From Verrucomicrobiota bacterium (GTDB taxonomy: Bacteria > Verrucomicrobiota > Verrucomicrobiia > Limisphaerales > PALSA-1396): a stretch of 64,000 nucleotides of DNA. Within the stretch, counting starts at the first letter, position 1. Each line of letters starts with the position of its first letter. The translations under genes and the position numbers were made by a program. The stretch covers positions 24,533 to 88,532 of the forward strand of contig JACQFP010000069.1 in NCBI GenBank assembly GCA_016200005.1, written 5' to 3'. The notes under the pieces were generated by a model, which saw nothing but the letters and a program-made list of their open reading frames with translations, did no database searches and was not told where the DNA came from. Shown here piece after piece: positions 1 to 7,407 of the stretch.

Positions 1-676
1 AGGAAAGGTCCCAATATTCCCGGTCAACTAACTTACCATTGCTAACCGTCAGGTAATGACCCGGCTCAAGCTTGTAGATGTCTTTGAAGAGAGTTTCGTT
101 GCCCGGCAGGTAGTAATAGGTCAAAAAGCGATCAATGGCGCGCGGATTGACTTCGCGCCGCGCGGTGGGGTCAACGAGCAGTGACTTGATTTCCGACGCG
201 AACAGCAGCGCCTTGCCGGTGTTGAGGTAGTAAAGCGGCTTGATGCCGACACGGTCGCGGGCCAGGAAAAGGAACTTTTTGCGTTCGTCCCAGAGGGCGA
301 ACGCGAACATCCCCCGCAGGCGCGTCACACATTCTTCGCCGTATTCTTCGTACAGGTGGACGATGACCTCGGTATCGGTGGTCGAAGTAAATTTGTGTCC
401 CTTGGCCAGCAATTCCGCGCGCAACTCCAGATAATTGTAAATCTCCCCATTGAAGACGATCCACACGGTCTTGTCTTCGTTGCACATCGGCTGCGCGCCC
501 GTGGGTCGCAGGTCAATGATGGACAAACGGCGGTGTCCCAGACCCACCGGCCCGGACAAGTGTTTCCCCGCACCATCCGGGCCGCGATGGGCGATGATGT
601 CCGTCATCCGCTGAATCAATTCGGATTCAACCGGCGTTTGTCCGTCCAAATAAAGCTTTCCTGCAATGCCGCACAT
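1..676 (-). CDS. asnB: Asparagine synthetase, glutamine-hydrolysing (partial; N-terminal part only)
   Basis: AsnB-type glutamine amidotransferase. The 225 visible codons cover the N-terminal glutaminase domain; the ATP-dependent synthetase domain lies beyond the left edge of the window. The protein opens with MCGIAG, so the catalytic Cys2 is present, and continues with HRGPDG, GHRRLSIIDL and FNGEIYNY, all conserved in the family. In polysaccharide loci such enzymes are usually thought to amidate a sugar acid or similar carboxylate rather than to make free asparagine; that role is inferred here. It is the last visible gene of a leftward polysaccharide operon and a paralogue of the complete copy at 1732-3627, with one glycosyltransferase gene between them. 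Because the 3' end is missing, integrity cannot be judged. Confidence 0.9.
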   Translation of the reverse strand, partial: MCGIAGKLYLDGQTPVESELIQRMTDIIAHRGPDGAGKHLSGPVGLGHRRLSIIDLRPTGAQPMCNEDKTVWIVFNGEIYNYLELRAELLAKGHKFTSTTDTEVIVHLYEEYGEECVTRLRGMFAFALWDERKKFLFLARDRVGIKPLYYLNTGKALLFASEIKSLLVDPTARREVNPRAIDRFLTYYYLPGNETLFKDIYKLEPGHYLTVSNGKLVDREYWDLS

Positions 677-688
677 ACGTTGAGAACT

Positions 689-1678
689 TCAACAAGCCGC
701 TGACCGTGGACTATCAAGTTTCCGGTATTGTTTTGTCCAACGCGACAAACCAAGTCCCCAGTTAAAGACCGCAAACCACTTGCTGCAGGATGCCCGCCAC
801 CGGGTTGCGTCGCTTTGGAACAGCAAGATGGGTGACAGAATCAACAGCAAGGCCACCCGGATCAACGCCGCCACGCTCAAAACCAGCCGGTAACACAAGC
901 CGTAGAAGCCACCGCGCCATTTCCGGAGGAACTGCAGGATGGATTCCATCATCATGATATTCGAGAAATTGCTGCGCGCCTGCTGAGTGCTTCCGCCTCC
1001 GTGATGGACGACCGCCGCCTCGCCGAAATAATAGTTCGTCAAACCCAACTTGCGGGCTTTGTAGCAAAGGTCCGCGTCTTCGGCGTACATGAAGTAATCC
1101 GTGCTGAAGCGCCCGATCTGCTCAAAAACAGCGCGGCGCATCAGCAGGCAAGCACCCGAAATCATTTCCACCGGCGAAGGTTTCCCGCCGTTTTCGAAGA
1201 TGGCGCGCATACCCCACAGCCGGGCGCGCGGTGCCAACCGGCGCAGCGCCTCGGCACTCAGGAGTTGATTGAGGATCGTGGGAAACGCCTGCACGCAACT
1301 GGTCTGAAGCGTTCCGTCAGTATTCAATAGTTTGCACCCGACGGCCCCCGCATCGGGCAGACTTTTTGTGAGTGAATGTAGCGCCTGGATCGCCGGGCCG
1401 ACCACTTCCGTATCGGGATTTAGAAATAACAGATATTCACCGCTGGAAGCCTCGAAAGCCCGATTGTTCGATTTGGAGAAGCCGAGATTTTCCCGGCTCA
1501 GGATGAAGTTTACCTGCGGGAATTCCTTGCGCACCATGTCTTCGCTGCCGTCGAACGACGCGGCATCAATGACGATGATCTCGTACGTTAGATCGCGCGC
1601 CTCCGCCAACACCGAAGCCAGGCACTTCCGGAGGTGGTCTCTTGAATTCCAATTAACGATGATGATTGAGAGATCCAT
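689..1678 (-). CDS. Family 2 glycosyltransferase (rhamnosyltransferase-like)
   Basis: GT2-type glycosyltransferase of 329 residues, expected to add one sugar to a lipid-linked repeat unit at the inner face of the inner membrane. The GT-A fold starts at once (LSIIIVNWNSRDHLRKCL), has the nucleotide-binding ENLGFSKSNNRAF segment near residue 80, and carries FLNPDTEV where the family has its DxD-like metal site. YAEDADLCYKARKLG near residue 200 is the ED(x)D/LC signature of WbbL-like rhamnosyltransferases. One or two hydrophobic segments near residues 255-285 may anchor it. I chose the ATG at 1678 over a TTG one codon upstream. It sits between the two asparagine synthetase genes. The sugar donor cannot be read from the sequence. 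Confidence 0.9.
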   Translation of the reverse strand: MDLSIIIVNWNSRDHLRKCLASVLAEARDLTYEIIVIDAASFDGSEDMVRKEFPQVNFILSRENLGFSKSNNRAFEASSGEYLLFLNPDTEVVGPAIQALHSLTKSLPDAGAVGCKLLNTDGTLQTSCVQAFPTILNQLLSAEALRRLAPRARLWGMRAIFENGGKPSPVEMISGACLLMRRAVFEQIGRFSTDYFMYAEDADLCYKARKLGLTNYYFGEAAVVHHGGGSTQQARSNFSNIMMMESILQFLRKWRGGFYGLCYRLVLSVAALIRVALLLILSPILLFQSDATRWRASCSKWFAVFNWGLGLSRWTKQYRKLDSPRSAAC

Positions 1679-1731
1679 CAAAAAAACTTGGGTTGGCGCC
1701 GTTCGCGCCGGTCAAAACTCGCCGCCAGCGT

Positions 1732-3627
1732 TCAGGATGCGGCGAACGGTTGCGGGCGCATGAAGGTGCGATGCCATAACTCCAGCGACACGAGCAGGTA
1801 GATGTGCCGCCGGTACTGCTCCTTGCCTTCGCGATCCAGTTCCAGAATCCGCCGGATGAAGTTTTGGTCGAAATAGCGGCCCATCGAGGAATCCGGTCCA
1901 AGCAGGCAGTCTTCGACGAACGATCGCATTCGGACCCGAAACCATTTTTCGACGGGGTTGGCAAAGCCCTTCTTTTTCCGGTGAACCACTTTCTTGGAGA
2001 GCCATTTTTCGCACGCTTTCTTGTGCAGATATTTGCCGGTGAACCCCTTCAACTTTAGATGCGTAGGCAGACTTTCGATGAATTCAACCAGGCGATAATC
2101 CAGGAAGGGCACGCGCACTTCCAGCGAGTTGGCCATGGCGGTCTTGTCGCCGACCATCAACAGGTCGTCCGGGAGATTGGCGCGTGTGTCGATGTAAAGC
2201 ATCTGCGTTAGCGGATCGAGACCCTGAACATCGGATTGCAGCCGCGCCAAGGCGTGCCGCGGGCCGTAAGGGTCGGCATCGAATTGCTGCTTCAAAACGC
2301 CTTTGTAAAGCTGTGCCTTCATGTCCGCGTTGAAGAAGGAGTAGATTTTCGTGAACCGCGTGAGCATGTCCGGCTCGGCCAGCGAGGTCAGGCCGCGTTT
2401 TAGACGCTCCATTCGGCCCGGCGTTTTGCCGATGAGATGGGCGAGATCGTTCGTGACGAATTTTGGCAGGCGGCTGTAAATGCCCGAGAGCTTCACCCCT
2501 TTGTGACGATCGTAACCCGCCCACGGTTCATCTGCGCCCTGACCCGTCAACGCTACTTTCACGTGTTTGCTCGTGATGTTGGAGACGAAGTGAAACGCGG
2601 GGGCCGCCTCATGGCCGACGGGTTCTTCGAGGTCCATCATGTAACGCTCGTAGTAATGAACGTAATTCTCCGGCGTCACCGTCATGCTGTAGTGGTCCGC
2701 ACCGAACCGGCGCGCCACCTCGCGGGCATCATCAATCTCATTGGTCTTTTCGCCTTCCTCGAAACCGATGGTGAAGGTCTGCACTGGACCGGACGCGTAT
2801 TGGCTCATGATGGCGAGCAACACCCCGGAATCCACGCCAGAACTGAGAAACAATCCCAGCGGCACATCGCTGCGCAATTGCAGGCGGACGGCATCCTCGA
2901 GCAGCGTCTGGTATTCCTCCATCAGTGCGCCTTCGCTCGCTTGCTTGCGCTGCCCCGGCACCCAGTTCCAAAAGCGGCTGATCTGAAGCCCATTCCGCGT
3001 GGCCCGCATGAGATGGCCGGGCGGTAACTTGAAAATGCGCTTGAACAGTGTCTGGGGCGAAGGCACACAGCGGAACGTAAAAAGTTCGGCCAACGCCTCC
3101 AGATCAACTTCACGCGGGCATTCCGGGTCCTGCAACAGCGCCTTGATTTCAGATGAAAACAGCAGGCGGTTACCAATCTGAACGTAATACAGCGGCTTGA
3201 TGCCGAGATGATCCCGCCCCAGAAAAACCTCCCGCTTGCGTGCGTCCCAGATGGCAAAGGCGAACATTCCGTTGAAGCGTTTGACACAATCAGCGCCCCA
3301 CTGCTCGTAAGCATGAAGGATCACTTCGGTGTCCGACTTGGTTTTGAATATGTGTCCGAACTCCTCCAATTCCTCGCGCAGCTCGATGAAATTGTAAATC
3401 TCGCCGTTGAAGACAATTTGCAGTTTGCCATCCTCGTTTCCGATTGGTTGAGCCCCGCCGCCCACGTCAATGATGCTCAGCCGGCGATGCCCTAGGCCGA
3501 CTTCGCGATCCACATAACGCCCGTCACCATCAGGGCCGCGATGGTGGATGATCGAGGTCATCCGTTCCAACAGACCCGGATTGATCGGGTTGCCGGACAG
3601 GTCAAATATGCCGCTTATGCCACACAT
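1732..3627 (-). CDS. asnB: Asparagine synthetase (glutamine-hydrolysing), complete
   Basis: Full-length AsnB family protein of 631 residues, normal for the family. The glutaminase domain starts MCGISGIF, with catalytic Cys2, HRGPDGDG, GHRRLSIID and FNGEIYNF. The synthetase domain carries the PP-loop FLSSGVDSGVL (SGGxDS type) near residue 260 and the GADEPWAGYDRH segment. It uses glutamine and ATP to amidate a carboxylate. Its place between two GT2 glycosyltransferase genes suggests a sugar acid or aminoacyl-sugar substrate instead of free aspartate (inference). Gene spacing of about 50 bp on each side fits one leftward transcript. Confidence 0.93.
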   Translation of the reverse strand: MCGISGIFDLSGNPINPGLLERMTSIIHHRGPDGDGRYVDREVGLGHRRLSIIDVGGGAQPIGNEDGKLQIVFNGEIYNFIELREELEEFGHIFKTKSDTEVILHAYEQWGADCVKRFNGMFAFAIWDARKREVFLGRDHLGIKPLYYVQIGNRLLFSSEIKALLQDPECPREVDLEALAELFTFRCVPSPQTLFKRIFKLPPGHLMRATRNGLQISRFWNWVPGQRKQASEGALMEEYQTLLEDAVRLQLRSDVPLGLFLSSGVDSGVLLAIMSQYASGPVQTFTIGFEEGEKTNEIDDAREVARRFGADHYSMTVTPENYVHYYERYMMDLEEPVGHEAAPAFHFVSNITSKHVKVALTGQGADEPWAGYDRHKGVKLSGIYSRLPKFVTNDLAHLIGKTPGRMERLKRGLTSLAEPDMLTRFTKIYSFFNADMKAQLYKGVLKQQFDADPYGPRHALARLQSDVQGLDPLTQMLYIDTRANLPDDLLMVGDKTAMANSLEVRVPFLDYRLVEFIESLPTHLKLKGFTGKYLHKKACEKWLSKKVVHRKKKGFANPVEKWFRVRMRSFVEDCLLGPDSSMGRYFDQNFIRRILELDREGKEQYRRHIYLLVSLELWHRTFMRPQPFAAS

Positions 3628-3676
3628 GGCGTTGTATTTTGAAATTGATTCAGCGAGCCAATCCCGGCAGGTGCAA

Positions 3677-4555
3677 CTACGAGGAAGCGGACGGCAAGTG
3701 GAAGAGGCGCTTAAGCTTCGCGCGATGTTCCGCGCGCAGGTAACGGACAGCCTCTGGTGGCAGGGCGATCGGCTCGCCGCCGAACTTGCTGGCGAGGAAT
3801 CCCCAAAACGCGGCGCAACTGCCCACTACTTTGGGTTGCTCCTTCGCGCGATGCAGACAGCGGAGGAAAAAGAACACCGCACCGTAACCCAGCGTTTGCA
3901 ACCGGCGACCTTCCTTTACCCGGGACGCCAGCGGACGCGCCGTGGCGGAGCCGGTTCGGCGATGCTCAAGCACGTGAAATTCGGGAAAGGTGCGAACTTT
4001 CCAACCCTTCATTCGCGCCGTGACCTCGGCGGCAGTATCTATCCCGCCATAAGGCAGCACCATGTAACCGCCAACCTGTTCGAAGCACGCGCGCCGGAAC
4101 AACTGCACAGCGCCGGCCACGCTGTCCAAGGCCACTTCCTGTGAGACGTATCCATCTCCCAACCGGGTATGAATCATTCCGCCGGCGATCCCCAGTTTTG
4201 GATCCCTTGCAAACTCGCGAAGAATGTTTTCAAAATAATCCGGCGCAAAAGATACATCCGCGTCCAGATTGCCGACGTAATCGAAATACAAGTCGCAAAC
4301 CTGCTCCAGGCCCTGATTGAATGCACGCACCTTGTTGCCAAAATGCCGCCCCACCGACCGCTCAATGTTCACCAGCTCGATAAAGCGGTGCCGTTGCGTG
4401 TAACCCTCAACAATCTCTCTTGTTCGATCCGTTGATGCGTCATTCACTATCACCCATTTGAGTGGACGAATGGTCTGGGCGATCACCGACGTTATCGTCT
4501 TCTCGATGAACGTTTCCTCGTTGTGCGCCGGAGTAATGACAACGTAACTAGTCAC
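3677..4555 (-). CDS. Family 2 glycosyltransferase
   Basis: GT2 family protein of 292 residues. Visible landmarks are VVITPAHNEETFIEKTI at the N-terminus, VNDASTDRT, and NLDADVSFAPDYF, whose D-A-D is the DxD metal-binding motif. The following GGMIHTR and the later HRRTGSA segment fit the acceptor half of the fold. It begins with GTG, three bases after the TAG stop of the upstream epimerase gene (TAGAGAGTG), so translation is probably coupled. It should be a cytoplasmic or membrane-associated enzyme acting on the lipid-linked repeat unit. The sugar transferred is unknown. Confidence 0.9.
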   Translation of the reverse strand: MTSYVVITPAHNEETFIEKTITSVIAQTIRPLKWVIVNDASTDRTREIVEGYTQRHRFIELVNIERSVGRHFGNKVRAFNQGLEQVCDLYFDYVGNLDADVSFAPDYFENILREFARDPKLGIAGGMIHTRLGDGYVSQEVALDSVAGAVQLFRRACFEQVGGYMVLPYGGIDTAAEVTARMKGWKVRTFPEFHVLEHRRTGSATARPLASRVKEGRRLQTLGYGAVFFFLRCLHRAKEQPKVVGSCAAFWGFLASKFGGEPIALPPEAVRYLRAEHRAKLKRLFHLPSASS

Positions 4556-4558
4556 TCT

Positions 4559-5755
4559 CTATTCAATTATGCCCGTGAGCATGTCGGCCCTTTGAACGTC
4601 AACACGGGGCAAAGTTGAATTCATCCGGGGGGCGCCCCATTGACGCTGCACCAGAAGTGCATTGATGATCCGCTCTGCCGCGCGACCGTCCCACAAGGGG
4701 GGGATGGTGCCGAACTTGGTTTCGCGCGCGAGAACTTCATCAAGATCCGCAGACAGACGTTCCCGGTCCGTGAGTCTGTTGCTACCCAGGGTGACGGTCA
4801 CAGGCCGTTCGGTGTTCGGACGCAGCGTCAGACACGGCGTTCGAAAGTATGTGCTTTCTTCCTGTAAACCGCCGGAGTCGGTCAACACCAAGCGCGCGTT
4901 CTCGGTCAGGTTCAGTGAATCTAGGTACCCGATTGGATCCAAAACCTTAAGGCCATTCTGGTTATCGAGTGAAATCCCAAACTGACCACACATCTTCCGG
5001 GTGCGCGGATGCATGGGGAACACAACCGGTATTTGCCGGGCAAGCTGGTCGAGTTCCGCCATGATTGTAGTCAGACTCAGTTGATTATCTACGTTCGATG
5101 GGCGATGCAATGTGACGTAGGCAAAACCGCTGCGCTTCAGCCGGAGTGTGTTCAGCAGATGACTCGCGCGCGCCTTCTCAAGATTGGCCACCAAGGTGTC
5201 TATCATGACATTACCAACGAGCCTTATTTTTGCATCAGGAACACCTTCCCGTTTAAGATTTTCGTTGGCATCGGGCGAAGGTGTCAGCAGCAGGTCGGCC
5301 AGCGAATCGGTCACGATGCGGTTCACTTCTTCGGGCATCGTTCGGTCGAAACTTCGCAACCCCGCCTCTACATGCGCAACTTTTATCCCCATCTTGGCGC
5401 AAACGAGGGTGCAGGCCATGGTGGAATTCACGTCCCCCACCACAACCACCCAATCGGGCTTTTCCTGTTCACAAACGGTTTCAAATCCAGTCATGACCTT
5501 GGCCGTCTGCACCGCGTGTGAGCCAGACCCGACGCCCAGATTGAGGTCTGGGGCCGGGATGCCCAGTTCATCAAAGAACACCTTGGACATCTTCTCGTCG
5601 TAATGCTGGCCAGTATGAACCAGGCGGTATTCAAGCGACACACCATTTTGCTTTCCGTCGGTACCACGGCTGCGAATGCATTTGATCACGGGCGCCACTT
5701 TCATGAAGTTGGGCCGCGCGCCGGCAATGATGAGGAGTTTGAGTTTTCGGGTCAT
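4559..5755 (-). CDS. wecB: UDP-N-acetylglucosamine 2-epimerase, non-hydrolysing
   Basis: Converts UDP-GlcNAc, or a substituted UDP-GlcNAc derivative, to the manno epimer for cell-surface polysaccharide. At 398 residues it has the normal WecB length. Conserved segments include IIAGARPNFMKVAPV, HTGQHYDEKMS, GDVNSTMAC, HVEAGLRSFDRTMPEEVNR (active-site region) and LTDSGGLQEEST. Because WbpB- and WbpD-like genes lie in the same operon, it could instead act like WbpI on a 2,3-diacetamido sugar acid (inference). The ATG at 5755 is preceded by a tandem/inverted repeat element (5765-5816) that separates it from the DUF354 gene. Confidence 0.92.
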   Translation of the reverse strand: MTRKLKLLIIAGARPNFMKVAPVIKCIRSRGTDGKQNGVSLEYRLVHTGQHYDEKMSKVFFDELGIPAPDLNLGVGSGSHAVQTAKVMTGFETVCEQEKPDWVVVVGDVNSTMACTLVCAKMGIKVAHVEAGLRSFDRTMPEEVNRIVTDSLADLLLTPSPDANENLKREGVPDAKIRLVGNVMIDTLVANLEKARASHLLNTLRLKRSGFAYVTLHRPSNVDNQLSLTTIMAELDQLARQIPVVFPMHPRTRKMCGQFGISLDNQNGLKVLDPIGYLDSLNLTENARLVLTDSGGLQEESTYFRTPCLTLRPNTERPVTVTLGSNRLTDRERLSADLDEVLARETKFGTIPPLWDGRAAERIINALLVQRQWGAPRMNSTLPRVDVQRADMLTGIIE

Positions 5756-5764
5756 GCATCCAAT

Positions 5765-5816
5765 AGTTGATAGTTGAGAGTTGATAGTTGAGAGTTAGAA
5801 CTCTCAACTATCAACT
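5765..5816. repeat. Tandem 14-mer followed by an 18-bp perfect inverted repeat
   Basis: The 14-mer AGTTGATAGTTGAG occurs twice in direct tandem (5765-5778 and 5779-5792). The 18 bases 5779-5796 are then repeated exactly in inverted orientation at 5799-5816, with only two bases between the arms, so the RNA would fold into a long hairpin. It lies between the stop of the DUF354 gene and the start of wecB. It could reduce read-through or stabilise the upstream mRNA. There is no T-run on the leftward strand, so it is not a textbook terminator. Confidence 0.8.
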
Positions 5817-5820
5817 GTCC

Positions 5821-7044
5821 TCAGCAGCAGTCCAGCTTGATGATGTCCTCAACTTGTTCCACAATCTCACGAAGAGCTTCCCGCGGCCTGGAGTCTGGCA
5901 AACCGTTTCTTGTGCGTGGTTTGAGTAGAATCTTATTCTGCACGTCCGCGATGCTCTCAATCAAAGTCATCTTCCCCTGGCTCTGCAGGTGACGATCTAC
6001 CGCGCCGCTTTTGCCCCGGAAAATGCTGTAGACTGGGACGCCCAACGCCGCCGCTTCGCGGTTCATCGTCCCGCCTCCACTCACGACCAGATCCGAATGC
6101 CAAAGCAGGTTCAGTCCATCTACCGCCTCCTTGGGGATGATCACCTTGGAATCGCCGAACCACTGCGGCCAACCCGCCTTTAACTGAGTTTCCTGGGTCT
6201 TGTTGCGTGGCAAAAGCACGGCCTTCACTCCCGGAGAGTTACAAACGCGATTCATGAATTGCACGAAGAATAGTTCGCTTTCCGGGTTGTGATAATGGGC
6301 CTCTGTAGCTGGCGGGCGAACGGTCACGACAATTTTGCCGTTACCCAATTGGAGTTGCTGGCAAAGCGTTGGGTCCGGTTTGAACTCGGGCGCATAGACA
6401 TCTTCCTTTATGCCTTTGTACTTTCGAATTCGTTCCCTTGCCTGGCAGTGCAAGTTCTCCTTGAACAGCACGTCGGGGACAATTTCCCACCGTGGACGCA
6501 GGAGTAGCGGTGTCTGGGCATGTTCATAATCCATTATCATAATGGTTGGGATACGGAGGAGATTGCACAGGAGGATCTGGGATCGCGAACCATGCGATAA
6601 TCCCAGCGCGGGGCGCTCCCGCATCACGAATGGAAGCAGTTGCAAGCTGCGCCACACGAGACCCCATACTTTCAGGAAACTATTCTTGCCGTAATGGCGA
6701 CCGACTTTGGTGTAGGCAAGGTCAAATCGTGTCGCCAGCTCACAGGTCTGAAAAGCGTCGCGCGCCGTCAACACCACGATGTAGCCACGTTTCTCAAGTT
6801 CCCTGATGATCGGCTTGAAAAATGGGATGTGCGGGGTGTTGTCGAGATCAATCCAGATTTTCTTGCCGGAGCCGACACCGGCAGCGGCGGACCGAAGTTC
6901 ACACGAGGTGAAGTCGCTCCGGGTTTGCCCGAATTTGCTTGATGTGATGAGAAGTGGATTAGCCACAGCTTGGTTGTTCTCGTGTGCAATAAGCGCCTTC
7001 AAAATCTGAAGCGCCTTGAAAGTCCTCTTGTTTTGCCAGACCAA
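5821..7044 (-). CDS. DUF354 family protein (GT-B-like, polysaccharide locus)
   Basis: DUF354 proteins resemble the GT-B fold of WecB/MurG enzymes and occur in surface-polysaccharide loci; no reaction is established. The conserved family start, KIWIDLDNTPHIPFFKP, appears only around codon 61, and VSGGGTMNREAAALGVP near residue 330 is the family's nucleotide-sugar-like glycine motif. The TTG at 7044 gives 407 codons, but the first 60 look non-conserved. Family members normally begin a residue or two before the IWIDLDNTPH motif, so the true start may be an internal non-ATG codon. No ATG is available in that stretch. It lies downstream of the Wzz/kinase gene and upstream of wecB. Confidence 0.8.
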   Translation of the reverse strand: MVWQNKRTFKALQILKALIAHENNQAVANPLLITSSKFGQTRSDFTSCELRSAAAGVGSGKKIWIDLDNTPHIPFFKPIIRELEKRGYIVVLTARDAFQTCELATRFDLAYTKVGRHYGKNSFLKVWGLVWRSLQLLPFVMRERPALGLSHGSRSQILLCNLLRIPTIMIMDYEHAQTPLLLRPRWEIVPDVLFKENLHCQARERIRKYKGIKEDVYAPEFKPDPTLCQQLQLGNGKIVVTVRPPATEAHYHNPESELFFVQFMNRVCNSPGVKAVLLPRNKTQETQLKAGWPQWFGDSKVIIPKEAVDGLNLLWHSDLVVSGGGTMNREAAALGVPVYSIFRGKSGAVDRHLQSQGKMTLIESIADVQNKILLKPRTRNGLPDSRPREALREIVEQVEDIIKLDCC

Positions 7045-7128
7045 ACCACCGGCCCATTAACCTACGAACGCAGGCGGCAAGCCTCAAGTGCGGTTGCCAA
7101 AATAACTTTCCGGATAGAAACGCACAGA

Positions 7129-7194
7129 CCCCTCACCCGGTCCGGTCTTCGACCACCCTCTCCCCATCGGATGGGGAGAGGGAAGGGTGAGGGG
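7129..7194. repeat. REP-like palindromic element in 364-bp intergenic region
   Basis: Nested inverted repeats. An outer pair CCCCTCACCC (7129-7138) / GGGTGAGGGG (7185-7194) encloses an inner pair CCCTCTCCCCAT (7156-7167) / ATGGGGAGAGGG (7171-7182). The whole region 7045-7407 lies between the Wzz/kinase gene and the DUF354 gene, and I see no gene in it. The element looks like a dispersed intergenic palindrome rather than a terminator. It may cause transcript polarity or processing within the polysaccharide operon. Confidence 0.75.
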
Positions 7195-7407
7195 CAATTC
7201 GGAAATCAATTCTGGCAGTATAATTTCGAAATCCGTCAGCGCCGGACCAGGTTGGCGGACCCGTAGCTGTTACCTCGTCGCTGCCCGCGACCTGTCAGGC
7301 ACAGATGCGTTTTCCACGGCCAAAACCTTCCCTGCACTTGACCTGTGATTCTCTGTTCAACCTTGCGTCGCTCGTCAGTATTGGACGTGAATTCGAAACC
7401 GGCATTG

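Noticed and set aside
5765..5816. CRISPR-like array
   Set aside because: Two adjacent 14-mers and an inverted copy without spacers are not a CRISPR; no Cas gene is in the window.
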